Positions 1-10,198 of a stretch of DNA of 45,102 nucleotides are shown piece by piece. Where the stretch lies: contig JQIX01000022.1 in NCBI GenBank assembly GCA_003934925.1, forward strand, positions 1 to 45,102, read 5' to 3'. The stretch comes from Epsilonproteobacteria bacterium (ex Lamellibrachia satsuma) (GTDB taxonomy: Bacteria > Campylobacterota > Campylobacteria > Campylobacterales > Sulfurovaceae). Numbering within the stretch: position 1 is the stretch's first letter; the number at the start of each line of letters is the position of its first letter. Under the pieces are notes generated by a model that saw nothing but the letters and a program-made list of their open reading frames with translations, had not been told where the DNA came from and made no database searches. The translations under genes were made by a program, and so were the position numbers.

Positions 1-2
1 GT

Positions 3-152
3 TGGGTATTTTTAGGAGAACGTGGAAGCAATTTTAACACCTATTTCGACCAAGAATTAGTCTGTTTTGTTATGTTTATTGGTTGTTATTATACCCTTAA
101 ATCACTTCCAAAGTACCTATTTTTGGGAGGTGTTTGGGTTTTTCAGGGGTGA
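3..152 (+). other. Open frame entering from the left edge, possible 3' end of a gene or gene remnant
   Basis: A frame without stops runs from the window edge to a TGA at 150-152. It reads about 49 residues, with a hydrophobic stretch near the middle and the end PKYLFLGGVWVFQG. I recognise no family. The same DNA neighbourhood (TTCCAAAGTACC) loosely resembles a stretch near 905-945, so it may be extragenic repeat debris rather than coding sequence. Low certainty. Confidence 0.2.
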
Positions 153-178
153 CTATATAATGAAAAGAGGGAGTAATA

Positions 179-424
179 ATGTCAATATTAAAAGCATCAA
201 TATTATTTTCCAAAGCATCTAATGTATATTCACAATTGAGATCAATCAATACGAAAGAAGGTAAAGGAAAATATAAAAAACTTCTAGATACATTAGATAT
301 CCTATATGGGAGCGACAATACAAAAGAAAACAGAGATCGGCTGCAGGATTTTATAGATGAATATGGTGAAGATATTTATAAAAAATATCTTAAAATCAGT
401 AATGATCAGTTCTGGTTAGAATAA
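179..424 (+). CDS. Hypothetical protein, 81 aa
   Basis: Short soluble protein, rich in Lys, Asp and Ser, with no signal peptide or membrane segment. The start is supported by a purine-rich ribosome-binding site (AGAGGGAG) six bases upstream of the ATG. The second half (about residues 40-75) looks helical and acidic. I do not recognise a family and the neighbours give no functional clue. It is followed after about 40 bases by a small membrane-protein gene on the same strand. The reading frame and ribosome site make it a likely real but orphan gene. Confidence 0.5.
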   Translation: MSILKASILFSKASNVYSQLRSINTKEGKGKYKKLLDTLDILYGSDNTKENRDRLQDFIDEYGEDIYKKYLKISNDQFWLE

Positions 425-465
425 AATTATATTTAGATCCAACACTATGAGGAAGAGGAAAAGGG

Positions 466-789
466 TTGAAATACTACAGCGATGAACAAAATAAAAAAGC
501 AGGTTCTATGCTCTTTTACAGCGTACAGGTATTTGTATTGCTCATTGTGTATAGTTTTGTCTATACCTCTTTTTTGGCAGTGAATCTCACTAGAGCCGAA
601 TCTTCTTTGACTTTTATGGCATATATTCCTGAGGTATTGGCTTCTGTAGTATTTCCTGCGGTTTTTTATAAATCTCGACAGATGTTCCAAAACGAAAAAA
701 GAGTGCCTGCTGTAGGTTGGATGATGGGTTGGGCTGCAATGATCATTGGTCTTCTATATTTGCATCTTTCTCGGCTTGCAGAAGTATAA
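466..789 (+). CDS. Small multi-pass membrane protein, 107 aa
   Basis: The predicted protein has three hydrophobic segments, at about residues 14-42, 48-66 and 84-102, separated by short charged loops, so it should be an inner-membrane protein. The start taken is a TTG at 466, preceded by a long purine-rich stretch (GGAAGAGGAAAAGGG) that fits a ribosome-binding site. No ATG lies in frame near the 5' end, the next Met being residue 14 inside the first hydrophobic segment. No family recognised. It may be co-transcribed with the 81-residue gene upstream. Function unknown. Confidence 0.55.
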   Translation: MKYYSDEQNKKAGSMLFYSVQVFVLLIVYSFVYTSFLAVNLTRAESSLTFMAYIPEVLASVVFPAVFYKSRQMFQNEKRVPAVGWMMGWAAMIIGLLYLHLSRLAEV

Positions 790-1154
790 AAATATCAAGA
801 TACTCTTTGGATTTTCCAAGAGAAGAAAAAATATATCTATAAAAAGCAGTGACAGCTTATACAACACTCTCAATATCAACCGCATCAACTATAAATCATA
901 AATACCCAATGAGTACCTTTGGAACTTGGAATGCAAAGTTGAGGTACTTGTTATATCGATAGAGCTTTACCTTGATATATATGACCAAGACCCTCCTATG
1001 CCCTCTCATGTTTAAAATTTTGTCAAGGAAAAGAGGATATACTTGATATTACAGCTGTTGTAAGTTTTTATACGAGAAAAGAGTTGGGTTTATGTATAAA
1101 AGTTGAATCATCGTTTTAATATAAAACATTCCAATAAAAAGTAAAGGGGAAAAG
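790..1154. other. Gene-free stretch upstream of the giant-protein pair
   Basis: About 365 bases without a convincing gene on either strand. The sequence near 905-945 (TGAGTACCTTTGGAACTTGG) loosely recalls the left edge of the window around 105-125 and may be an extragenic repeat remnant. The last 70 bases are AT-rich with TATAAAA-like boxes (near 1096 and 1120) and probably contain the promoter of the gene at 1155. The ribosome-binding site AAAGGGG lies just before that ATG. Confidence 0.4.
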
Positions 1155-4100
1155 ATGCAAAAAATACTTTATAGTTTAATTTTTATATTTCTATTTATAC
1201 AAAGTGTATGGGCTTCGTATCCTACCCTTTATGAGCAGGAACCTAATGATACACCGGCAGAGGCAACACCATTTTCTGGAAGTATGATACTGACAGGGAT
1301 GATAACCGAAGGTGACCAAGATGCTTTTATGTGGAAAATTGGTGATGAGGATAGCCAGTATCGCTGGAATATAAAACTTATAGGGATACCTAATGCCTTA
1401 ACACGTATCGATATCATGAAAATTAAATTTACACAAAATGGTAAAGAAGTTGAAGATTATCAAAGGTTTTTTTCTTTTGGTACCAAGACAGGCAATAAAC
1501 CTGTTACATTGAAGAATCTTTTTTTTGATAAAGGAGAATATTTAGTTGCTATCTCTTCTCGTAGCAATATGGAAAAACCTACATCTAAAACTTATCAAGT
1601 TATTTTAACGAAAGAAAGAAAAGTAAATGATTCTGTAGATACAGCATCAAAAGAGGAAGCAAACAGTCTTGATAAATCCAACTTTGATAATTACCTATTT
1701 AAAAAAACATCAGGATGGTTTAAATTTAATATTAATCAAAAAGAGAGTCAAAAATTATGGACACTTAAAGGGACTACTACAATAGGGCATCAGTTAAAAG
1801 CTAAACTGACAGATGAAGAGGATAATGAAATAGCCCAAAGTTTTACCAATAAGTTTGGAAAATTCAAGATAAAAGATCTGGAACTGGATGAAGGAGTTTA
1901 TTATCTACATTATGAAGGGGATAAAGAAGGTACAAAAAATGGTGTACTTCTCTATAGTACGGGTAATCAAAAAATAGATGAAGATGAAGTAGAACCCAAC
2001 AATGAAACAAAAGATGCTAATGCTATCGACTACAAGAAGACGATTCACGGGACTATTGATAAAGATGGAGATGAAGATTATTTTACATTCAGTTTGCCAA
2101 AAAAACTTGAAGATAAATTATTTAGTATAAAATTAGATACAGATTCAAAAGATATGACACTTTATTTAGAAGATAATACTGGAAAAGAGCTTCAACGCAA
2201 AACAGTTGATAGTAATTATACAATGCCGCAACTCATGCTACAAACGGATACTGACTATAAAATACAAGTTTATGGTAGCAAGAAAGGAGCTGAATATACT
2301 TTTAAATTCAGTAAGGGCTATGAATATAATGCTACAAATGAAGCAGAACCAAATGATAATAGAGAAAACTCTTATGGAGTAAATAAAGAAGAACCTATTA
2401 ATGGACATTTTACAGGTTATGAATGGGATTGTTATCACTTTAGTATTGAAAAAGCCAATAGACTTTGGAATATCAGTGCAGCAGGAGCTGCACTGGAAAG
2501 GTTGAAATTATCTAAAGGTAATTCAAATAATGAATTGTTTGATCTGTCTGATCCGAAAGATAATAGATTAACATTAAAAAATCTATTACTTTTACCCGGT
2601 CTCTATAAAACATGCGTAATAGGGACAAATGGTGCATACACATTTACTGTTAAAGAAGCCTCTCTTAGTGATCTGAATCTTACCTCTTTGGATGATATTG
2701 AACATGAACCCAATCAAGATGAAAGCCAGACCAATGCTTTGGCGTTTGGACAAACTATTAAAGGAATGGTGGAACATGAACAGAATGAAGATTATTTTCA
2801 TTTTACACTCAATAATTATGAATCCATCCGACTTACTGCCATACCTCCTAAAGAGGGTGATGTACGATTTAAACTAAAATCCAGTTTCATAGAACATTCA
2901 TCCCGTCCACAGATAGGCCAACAAGCCATCATAGAGGGTATCTATCCTCCCGGAAGATATATCATAGAACTATGGAGTGAAAAACCAAGCTATCAACTCT
3001 ATAGTTTGAAACTGGAACGATTAAACCCCTTTGAATCAATAGATGTAGAACCTAATGATAATTATGATTTGGCGTATCCATTACCTTTGTCTTTTAATTT
3101 AAAAGGTCATAGTAATTCAGAAGATGAGGATTTTTATACCTTTCCTGCATTTATGAAAGAGACCAATGTGACCATATCAGGTGATAATCTGAAAGATAAT
3201 ATTAGAATCTATCCCAATAAAAAAGACGGAAGCCTTTCGCTTGAGTGGGATGATGAGAATAAAACCTACACAACAACACTGAAAACACCCCAAACAAGTT
3301 ATATTGCAGTAGAAGATGAAACCGGGTTTTATGATTATAATCTTAGTTTTACAGGGTATGAACCAAAAAAATTAAAAGAGTTGGATATTTCCCTTAAAGT
3401 AGATGTTTTAGAGGACAAAGTAGCTACCTATAGTGAGTATGGTCAAAAAGTTACGTTCAATGTTGCTATAGAGAATTTAAATGATGAGGTTTATGAACTA
3501 TCTATGGATTCTCATATTAGTGATAATTCCTGGAAATTAGATTTTGATAAAACTATACATTTGGAGAGCAAGGAGAAAAAAACCATTCCCCTTGAATTGG
3601 TTATCCCAAAAAATGTATCTAAGCTTCCTGTGGTTACTACCCTTAAATTTATGGATAAAAATGGTTCATTCAAAACTACATCCTTTGAAATAAAACCTAA
3701 AGATAATGCAAAAGTTATCAACCCTTATGAGGATTGGGGCATGCCAACATCTATATTGGGTGGGTTAAACGTCGCACGATTGGATTTTGGTGCAAAAAGA
3801 GTGATTGAACACAATGAAACAGAGTTAGGGCACGTTCCTGAAATAGGTAATGGATACCATCTGTTATTTGATGACATTGTTTATAATGCTGATAGTTTTC
3901 ACTTATATAGTGAACGTGAAAAAGCTGATGAAAATGTAACAATAGAGCTCATGGGAGATGAGCCAAGTCAAGTGGTTGGTGTTATTCTAAATCCATTAGG
4001 GGAAGGTTATCCGGGAGATCGATTAAAAGATTTTTCCATCTCATTATCAGAAAATGGAAAAGAGTTTAAGCATGTTTATAAAGGAACTTTAGGTTTAGAA

Positions 4101-6467
4101 AGTCAAGACCAGGTATTTACGTTTGATAAATCTTATTTGGCTAAATATGCAAGGTTAACTTTGCATAATTCCCATAATAATAAAACAAAAGATGATATTA
4201 GTCTAGGTGAATGGAAAGTTATAGCAAAACAAGAGAGTATTGGTATAGCAGAACCATTTAATATAGCCAATCCAAAGCTTGGCGGACATGTCGTACATGC
4301 TTCAAAAGAGTTAAGTGGTGAGTGGGACAGAAATATTCTTACAAAAGAAAATGATATGCGTAACAGTACCTATTTGCATAAAAAGCTAAAAGAGCTGTCT
4401 TGGGTTGTAGGATTTAAAAATGAGAGAGTAGCAAAGATTACAGATATGGTCTGGAGAGAACCGAACGGAAGTAAAAAAGAGACCTATGTTAAAATGGTTA
4501 AAATCTTGGTATCGGCACAAACTCCAAATGGACCCTGGGAAGAAGTAGGTGACTGGCATAAAAGTGACAACAATGAAAGCTCTTACCATTTTAAGAAAGC
4601 AACTTGGGCTAGATATGTTAAGTTTGCGATACCTATAGAGAAAACAGCATATTATGCTATGCCTGAAGAGTTGCGGATATTTGAAGAGAAGCCTGGTGCT
4701 ACTTATGCATCTATATTGGGTGAGTGGGGAAAGAATAATCATAAATCTTTTTATGAGTATCAGCAATCAAGATTCGAAAAAAAACAGCCTGTCATTGTAG
4801 GGAATGGGAGCAAAGAAAAAGCTTTTGCCTTGGATATGAATCAAACAGTTAGAGGCAGAGTTTCAGTAGCAAATCATGAAAAAGATTGGTATAAAATTAT
4901 CATACCAAAAGACCATAATGAGTTACAAATCAATCTCTCTGGTAAAACAGGAGTAGATGTGAATTATGAGTTGTTTGATAGTAATGACTCCAAAGTTGCA
5001 GCTACTAAAGTAAAGAAAAACCCTCTACATCACACGTTTACTTTTGAAGTTACTGAGGGTGAATACTATCTAAAAGTAAAACAACCTCCTGTCTCAGTTA
5101 TTTTTGCTTGGGATAATAGCGGAAGTGTTTCACCTTATCATACACAAATTTTCAACTCTGTTAACAATTATATTAGAGATATTCAACCTAAAATTGATGC
5201 TGTAAATTTAATATGTTTTAATGACGATGATATATTTTTACTCTCAAATTTTTCGGATAGACCAACGCAGATACAGACTATTTTTAATAACTTTGACAGG
5301 GACTGCAGTGACAGTGATGCTGAAAGACCTCTAAAAGTATCTTCTGAAAAATTAAAAAATCGAGATGGCATTAAAGGAGTAATTATTATCGGTGATGCTG
5401 TAGGAAGTCGTGATATGAAGCTTTGGGATAAGCTCAAAGAAGTTAAGCCAAAAGTTTTTGCTATTCGTGTGGTTTCTCAATATAATGACAATGAGATATA
5501 TGAGGGAATTATGCAGAGTTGGTCGCGTGTTAATAACGGTACCTATGCCGTGGTAAACGATGCTGTTGGTATGTCCAAAGAGATCAACAAGGCATCAGCT
5601 ATATTAAGAAGGCCGGTCTACTATACTCTCAATGTGCAAAGTCGATATGAAAGACCTTTGGGTCCAGGAAGTCTGCAGATAGTAGAAGCTCCGGAGAATA
5701 AAAAAAGAGTCAATAAAAACTTTGCTATTGAGCTTATTCTTGATGCCTCCGGAAGTATGCTTAAGCGTATAAAAGGAAAGCGACGTATCTCTATTGCAAA
5801 AGATGTACTTAAAAAAGCAGTTACCGATATTATTCCTCCTAAGACATTAGTAGCATTAAGAGTATTTGGACATAAAAAAGCCGATAGTTGTCGAACGGAT
5901 TTGGAGATGAGACTACAGCCTCTTAATCCTGGAAAAACGATAAAGATCATTCGTAAAATCAATGCCAAAAACTTAGCAAAAACACCTATTGCGGACTCCT
6001 TGGAAAAGGTTGCCATCGATTTATCAAAAGTCAAAGGTAAAAAAGTAGTGATTTTGGTCACAGATGGAAAAGAGACTTGTGATGGTGATCCTGCCAAAGT
6101 GATAACATCATTAAAAGAGCAGGGTATTGATGTCAGAATCAATATCGTAGGATTTGCCATTAATGATGAAAAACTTAAAGAGCAATTTAAAGAGTGGGCA
6201 AGACTTGGAGATGGCGGCTACTTTGATGCCAGCGATAAAAAGTCTCTTAATGAGGCAGTTAAAAAAGCATTGCAGATTCCATACAAAGTTTATGATAATA
6301 AAAAAAATATGGTTGCAGAAGGAATTATAGATTCTGATCCCATCAAGCTCAAAGGTGGAACTTATAAAGTGGTTATAAAAAGTTCTCCAGAGCAAGTTCT
6401 TGAAAATGTGATCGTTATTGGAGAGCAAGATAATCAGATTACATTTAAATATGAGGATGAAAAATGA
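1155..6467 (+). CDS. Giant exported protein with PPC-like repeats, discoidin-like segments and two tandem VWA domains, 1770 aa
   Basis: Residues 1-20 form a Sec signal peptide ending VWA-SY. Five pre-peptidase C-terminal (PPC)-like units start with an EPN(D/N/Q) motif near residues 29, 280, 398, 518 and 632, each followed by a D-(Y/F/C)-(Y/F)-x-F strand. Residues about 740-850 look Ig-like. Two discoidin (F5/8 C)-like segments cover about 855-1025 and 1030-1175. A further PPC-like unit at about 1215-1310 leads into VWA domain 1 (about 1313-1490; MIDAS D1320-x-S1322-x-S1324, later Asp D1414). VWA domain 2 covers about 1521-1710 (D1530-x-S-x-S, T1610, D1637, with Cys 1579 and 1642 that could form a disulfide). 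A small beta domain ends the protein. Both metal sites look intact, so metal-dependent ligand binding outside the cytoplasm is likely. The target is unknown. It overlaps the next gene by ATGA, so the two are translationally coupled. Domain edges are by eye. Confidence 0.88.
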   Translation: MQKILYSLIFIFLFIQSVWASYPTLYEQEPNDTPAEATPFSGSMILTGMITEGDQDAFMWKIGDEDSQYRWNIKLIGIPNALTRIDIMKIKFTQNGKEVEDYQRFFSFGTKTGNKPVTLKNLFFDKGEYLVAISSRSNMEKPTSKTYQVILTKERKVNDSVDTASKEEANSLDKSNFDNYLFKKTSGWFKFNINQKESQKLWTLKGTTTIGHQLKAKLTDEEDNEIAQSFTNKFGKFKIKDLELDEGVYYLHYEGDKEGTKNGVLLYSTGNQKIDEDEVEPNNETKDANAIDYKKTIHGTIDKDGDEDYFTFSLPKKLEDKLFSIKLDTDSKDMTLYLEDNTGKELQRKTVDSNYTMPQLMLQTDTDYKIQVYGSKKGAEYTFKFSKGYEYNATNEAEPNDNRENSYGVNKEEPINGHFTGYEWDCYHFSIEKANRLWNISAAGAALERLKLSKGNSNNELFDLSDPKDNRLTLKNLLLLPGLYKTCVIGTNGAYTFTVKEASLSDLNLTSLDDIEHEPNQDESQTNALAFGQTIKGMVEHEQNEDYFHFTLNNYESIRLTAIPPKEGDVRFKLKSSFIEHSSRPQIGQQAIIEGIYPPGRYIIELWSEKPSYQLYSLKLERLNPFESIDVEPNDNYDLAYPLPLSFNLKGHSNSEDEDFYTFPAFMKETNVTISGDNLKDNIRIYPNKKDGSLSLEWDDENKTYTTTLKTPQTSYIAVEDETGFYDYNLSFTGYEPKKLKELDISLKVDVLEDKVATYSEYGQKVTFNVAIENLNDEVYELSMDSHISDNSWKLDFDKTIHLESKEKKTIPLELVIPKNVSKLPVVTTLKFMDKNGSFKTTSFEIKPKDNAKVINPYEDWGMPTSILGGLNVARLDFGAKRVIEHNETELGHVPEIGNGYHLLFDDIVYNADSFHLYSEREKADENVTIELMGDEPSQVVGVILNPLGEGYPGDRLKDFSISLSENGKEFKHVYKGTLGLESQDQVFTFDKSYLAKYARLTLHNSHNNKTKDDISLGEWKVIAKQESIGIAEPFNIANPKLGGHVVHASKELSGEWDRNILTKENDMRNSTYLHKKLKELSWVVGFKNERVAKITDMVWREPNGSKKETYVKMVKILVSAQTPNGPWEEVGDWHKSDNNESSYHFKKATWARYVKFAIPIEKTAYYAMPEELRIFEEKPGATYASILGEWGKNNHKSFYEYQQSRFEKKQPVIVGNGSKEKAFALDMNQTVRGRVSVANHEKDWYKIIIPKDHNELQINLSGKTGVDVNYELFDSNDSKVAATKVKKNPLHHTFTFEVTEGEYYLKVKQPPVSVIFAWDNSGSVSPYHTQIFNSVNNYIRDIQPKIDAVNLICFNDDDIFLLSNFSDRPTQIQTIFNNFDRDCSDSDAERPLKVSSEKLKNRDGIKGVIIIGDAVGSRDMKLWDKLKEVKPKVFAIRVVSQYNDNEIYEGIMQSWSRVNNGTYAVVNDAVGMSKEINKASAILRRPVYYTLNVQSRYERPLGPGSLQIVEAPENKKRVNKNFAIELILDASGSMLKRIKGKRRISIAKDVLKKAVTDIIPPKTLVALRVFGHKKADSCRTDLEMRLQPLNPGKTIKIIRKINAKNLAKTPIADSLEKVAIDLSKVKGKKVVILVTDGKETCDGDPAKVITSLKEQGIDVRINIVGFAINDEKLKEQFKEWARLGDGGYFDASDKKSLNEAVKKALQIPYKVYDNKKNMVAEGIIDSDPIKLKGGTYKVVIKSSPEQVLENVIVIGEQDNQITFKYEDEK

Positions 6468-9400
6468 GGAAATTGATACTAATATTTTTAGTGATACTGT
6501 TTACAATGTTTTCAGTTTCAGATGAGGAGTTTGATACATTTGATGAAGATATGGGTACAGGTTTTGTTATAAAAACGACTAAACCAAAAAAGATCATCAC
6601 CAAAACATTAGCACAAGAGCATATTTTTTCTACATTCCCATCTTCAGGAATAGGAAAAAACAGTGCAATTTCTATGCAGGTAAACAGTGTGGCAATATAC
6701 TCTAAATTGAAAGATGTCAATGCCAGATATATTACGCTTGATCTTTCACTGAAAAATATATTAAAGCCACAAAAAGTAATCGTTCTACAAGGTTCAAATC
6801 ATCCCAGCCAGTGGGTGGCTAAAAGCAGTGAAGAATATGAATACAAAGAAGCTATTCCTCTCTATAGAATTCCAAATATTATGCAGCACCTCTATCTTAG
6901 GGTCAACAACTCTTCTGAAAGAAAGATCGATTTGATATCTCTTTTGCTGGACAATCCTTTGATAGACTTCGATAGTAATACCATCAATATTTTGCCTGCG
7001 TCAATTAAAAGGGGACAATTGGCCTTTAGGTTCCACCAAGGAGAAGAGATTAAACAACTCTCTTTGCATTATTATGATACAAGATACGGAAATATCGATA
7101 TTCCCCTGTTGGGAGAGATGAAAGAGAAAGCCCATCAAGTCACAACCCTGCCTAAACAAAGGTGGGAAAAAATGTCCGATAATTTTGCACTTACTGTCAC
7201 GGGGTATGAAACAACAGAGCAGGTACAGGGGAATGAAGCTAAAAAGGATGGTCAATTTGAAATTGTTGAGGTTGATATAGAAAGCAAAGTTTATGCCTTG
7301 TTGCAATTTGATCCTTCCAAAAGATTTTATCTAAAGATCGGTGATGACCATATTGTCAAACTTCACCCCATTACCCAAGCATTACCGATGGGACTTTATC
7401 GTTCAGTCTCTTTGTCACCGGGGTCAAATAATAAGTTTTTATTGGCCTTTTATGTTCCTAAAGGATTGGAGGAGAAAGCTAGAAGCTTGATGGTAGAACT
7501 TCATGGAAAGGATATTGTGATACCTATTAAAAAAACTAAAAGCAAGGATAATACATCACAAAAAATATTGGCTTCAAATGCTATTGAAGGTACATCTTTG
7601 GAGATCAATGCTGTCTATGCCTATGATGATAAACTACTTATAGATATTACATTTGACGATGATGCAAACGATTCTTTCTCTACAAAATTAAGCAATATAT
7701 TTTACCTCAATACAGAGGCAAAAATACCAGACAGGAATGAGATTACCGAAGAAGATATAAAGATAATGAAGAGACAGCATGCCGGGCTGGGGAATTTTGC
7801 GGTCAATCGTGCCAAAGCAAAGTGGCGTGAATCACTACCCAGTGATAATAAAGTATTTGGTATGAAAAAGGAAGAGTTGATTTTGAATGGTACTAAAAAA
7901 AGAATGTTTGTTTTGTTTGATGATCCCTTTGATGATACAAGTACCGCACCTTGGTATCTTGTCACCCCCATCTTTAAATCGTTGCAATTCAAAATAGATA
8001 AAAAACCGCCGGAATTACCGGATAAACTTAAATATCTTTTGGCACAGACCTACCCGTATCAATATCATCAAGACAGTATTGACAAAAAAGTTTTAGCTAT
8101 GGTAAATGATTTTAAAGAAAAAAAACAAAAAGAGGCTAAAGCACAACAAAAAAAAGAAAAACCACTTATTGTCACGCTAGATAAAAAAGAGAAAGAATTT
8201 ATAACAGTTCCTCCACTCTCAGCCAGTAGTTACGGTAAAGACATTGTTGCTAAAATTGATTCAATTGACGGATTGACAGCAGAATTAAAAAAACTGAAGT
8301 GGGTTCCATCGGGATATGGTGCCAGAACAGCCATCTACTCAACGCCTGCCATCTTTACTCAGGGATGGACAAGTGAAAATGAGATGTTCATGGCAGTTTA
8401 TGATCAACTAAAAGAGAAAAAGTATGATCTCAAATATGGGAGTTGCTCTCTTAGTGATGAAGGGAAAAGACATCTCAAAACATTAGCTAAAAATATACCT
8501 CTTTCAAATTCCATTCCATTTGTAGAGTGGATAAAAGATAATAAAAAACACTCTCTTGTATTTCCATTTTTACAATCCATAGATAAAGTAGAAAAGTATG
8601 TTGCCAATAAGCAATACAGCAAAACAATAAAACATGAAAAAGCTACGATCGAGATGAAACTCACCTATAAACCTAAAAATGATGGAAGCACAAGAGGAAT
8701 GATTGGTGGTTTAGGTAATGCATTAAGCGGAGGGGGGAGTTCTGATTTTACAGATATTATCTTCAAAAAGTCCTGGAATTTGAATGAAATCTCTGATACG
8801 CCTATTGATGTCTTTTTCCTGTCAACAACGGCTTTTTACAATGATGGAAATAGTACACAGGCGGACAAAGCACATGCTTTAAGTAGCAAAAAAGTAATTC
8901 CAAAAGTGTTAAATGTAACTATTACAATGCCAGATGGCCAATTAGATACCTATAGCTGTTACTTCAAAAAGAAACAGAAATTACAAGATATCTTTTTTAC
9001 ATTCGCCCTGGCAACTCCGGATATTCCCAAAACGGCACTTGAAAAAATGGAAGGGAAAAGAAAGCTTTTTTTCAAAGATAAAAATGTGACAAAGATCGAT
9101 CCGTTATCCAGACTACAGTGGGAAAACAGAGCAAAGATATATAAATTTATTGCCATGCAAACATCTTATGAAAAAAGATTAGGAAGAACACTTCAAGTTC
9201 AGGCCAAAAGAAACAAAACTCCCAGAACCATTATGACAATGATAGAAAAAACACCTGATAAAAAGCTTGTTAGTTCAATTGATCTAAGACGGGTCTTTAA
9301 TGATGTATATGGAGATATAAATGCTATCGAGTCTTTCAACATTATGAGTGGAATACTTAATACAGAAGCAGAAGCGAAAGCAGTTCCTCTAGGTAAAAAT

Positions 9401-10057
9401 GTTTTTTCATATTGGGGGGATCAGAAAGATTTGAAAGTAGCACTTATTCTTCCGTCACGTAAAACCCAATTTTTAAAAAAGATGAAAGAAAAAGGAGTGA
9501 GTGAGGATATTCTCACAAGATTAAAAAAGAGTAATAAAGTTTGGATATTTCCTATCAATCAAAGGGAGCATTTGGGTTGGCTAGAGATAGACCCTAAAAA
9601 CTATAGGATGATATCTGTCTATCAAAACGGTATGTATTCTGCGATGACGGAAAGAGCCGTCATGGAGGATATGGAAAATACATTAAGGTATACGCTTGGA
9701 TTACTGATCGGTACGGATGTTTCCATAGGAACAACAATAGGCTATGCACTAAAAGAAGAGGATTATCAAATATTAAAAGAGAAAGCGCATATGCATGCCA
9801 AGTTGATAGCCTGTTTTCTGAAAAAATTTCAAACATTCAATATAGAGGAAGCTATAAAAGAAGAGGCAAAAGAGCAAGGGAAAGCGATAATCTCCGGCAA
9901 AGAAAGGGGTGATCCGCTTGATGAGCTCATGAAAAGTCTTGATTGTGATGAGAGTGATTTAGGAGGTGGTGATAATGCGGAAATCCCAGAAGACTACAAA
10001 GACTACGTTAACTTTGGAAAAGGCTTGGATGATGCAATAGCTCGTTATTTTAATTAA
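6464..10057 (+). CDS. Large exported protein of unknown family, coupled partner of the VWA protein, 1197 aa
   Basis: An N-terminal hydrophobic segment (residues 2-17) followed by an acidic stretch looks like a signal peptide or signal anchor. The rest is soluble. Residues about 60-370 look beta-rich, and about 395-530 form another putative beta domain. A Lys/Glu/Gln-rich linker lies near 546-570. A region near 620-700 includes WTSENEMFMAVYDQLKEKKY, which faintly recalls transglutaminase-like domains but shows no convincing Cys-His-Asp triad. A Gly-rich loop sits near 745-757, and the last 300 residues look alpha-helical with a Glu/Lys-rich stretch. No family recognised. Its ATG overlaps the upstream stop (ATGA), so it is made together with the VWA protein and probably acts with it in the cell envelope. 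Codon use and base composition match its partner. Confidence 0.8.
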   Translation: MRKLILIFLVILFTMFSVSDEEFDTFDEDMGTGFVIKTTKPKKIITKTLAQEHIFSTFPSSGIGKNSAISMQVNSVAIYSKLKDVNARYITLDLSLKNILKPQKVIVLQGSNHPSQWVAKSSEEYEYKEAIPLYRIPNIMQHLYLRVNNSSERKIDLISLLLDNPLIDFDSNTINILPASIKRGQLAFRFHQGEEIKQLSLHYYDTRYGNIDIPLLGEMKEKAHQVTTLPKQRWEKMSDNFALTVTGYETTEQVQGNEAKKDGQFEIVEVDIESKVYALLQFDPSKRFYLKIGDDHIVKLHPITQALPMGLYRSVSLSPGSNNKFLLAFYVPKGLEEKARSLMVELHGKDIVIPIKKTKSKDNTSQKILASNAIEGTSLEINAVYAYDDKLLIDITFDDDANDSFSTKLSNIFYLNTEAKIPDRNEITEEDIKIMKRQHAGLGNFAVNRAKAKWRESLPSDNKVFGMKKEELILNGTKKRMFVLFDDPFDDTSTAPWYLVTPIFKSLQFKIDKKPPELPDKLKYLLAQTYPYQYHQDSIDKKVLAMVNDFKEKKQKEAKAQQKKEKPLIVTLDKKEKEFITVPPLSASSYGKDIVAKIDSIDGLTAELKKLKWVPSGYGARTAIYSTPAIFTQGWTSENEMFMAVYDQLKEKKYDLKYGSCSLSDEGKRHLKTLAKNIPLSNSIPFVEWIKDNKKHSLVFPFLQSIDKVEKYVANKQYSKTIKHEKATIEMKLTYKPKNDGSTRGMIGGLGNALSGGGSSDFTDIIFKKSWNLNEISDTPIDVFFLSTTAFYNDGNSTQADKAHALSSKKVIPKVLNVTITMPDGQLDTYSCYFKKKQKLQDIFFTFALATPDIPKTALEKMEGKRKLFFKDKNVTKIDPLSRLQWENRAKIYKFIAMQTSYEKRLGRTLQVQAKRNKTPRTIMTMIEKTPDKKLVSSIDLRRVFNDVYGDINAIESFNIMSGILNTEAEAKAVPLGKNVFSYWGDQKDLKVALILPSRKTQFLKKMKEKGVSEDILTRLKKSNKVWIFPINQREHLGWLEIDPKNYRMISVYQNGMYSAMTERAVMEDMENTLRYTLGLLIGTDVSIGTTIGYALKEEDYQILKEKAHMHAKLIACFLKKFQTFNIEEAIKEEAKEQGKAIISGKERGDPLDELMKSLDCDESDLGGGDNAEIPEDYKDYVNFGKGLDDAIARYFN

Positions 10058-10171
10058 ATCGTAAATTGGGTTTGCCGCTAAAGTAAAATTTAAGATCTCC
10101 CAAAAAAATCTTTTACCTTGATCAGGAAAAAGCTGAATACAAGCATAGATGCTATTTTCGTAATTCTATTG

Positions 10172-10177
10172 TATAAT
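10172..10177 (+). promoter_or_regulatory. Probable -10 box of the MATE gene
   Basis: A perfect TATAAT lies 22 bases upstream of the proposed TTG start, so the 5' leader would be very short (about 15 bases). No clear -35 box, as is usual in Campylobacterota. It supports the TTG start because no upstream in-frame alternative exists. Confidence 0.5.
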
Positions 10178-10198
10178 TCTGGTTAAAAAAGAGCCAGC

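Noticed and set aside
5621-6160. Minus-strand frame of 179 codons inside the VWA protein gene
   Set aside because: Antisense shadow of the VWA 2 coding region; no ribosome site.
6464-10057. Transglutaminase assignment for the 1197-aa partner
   Set aside because: One segment faintly resembles such domains but no Cys-His-Asp triad could be placed with confidence.
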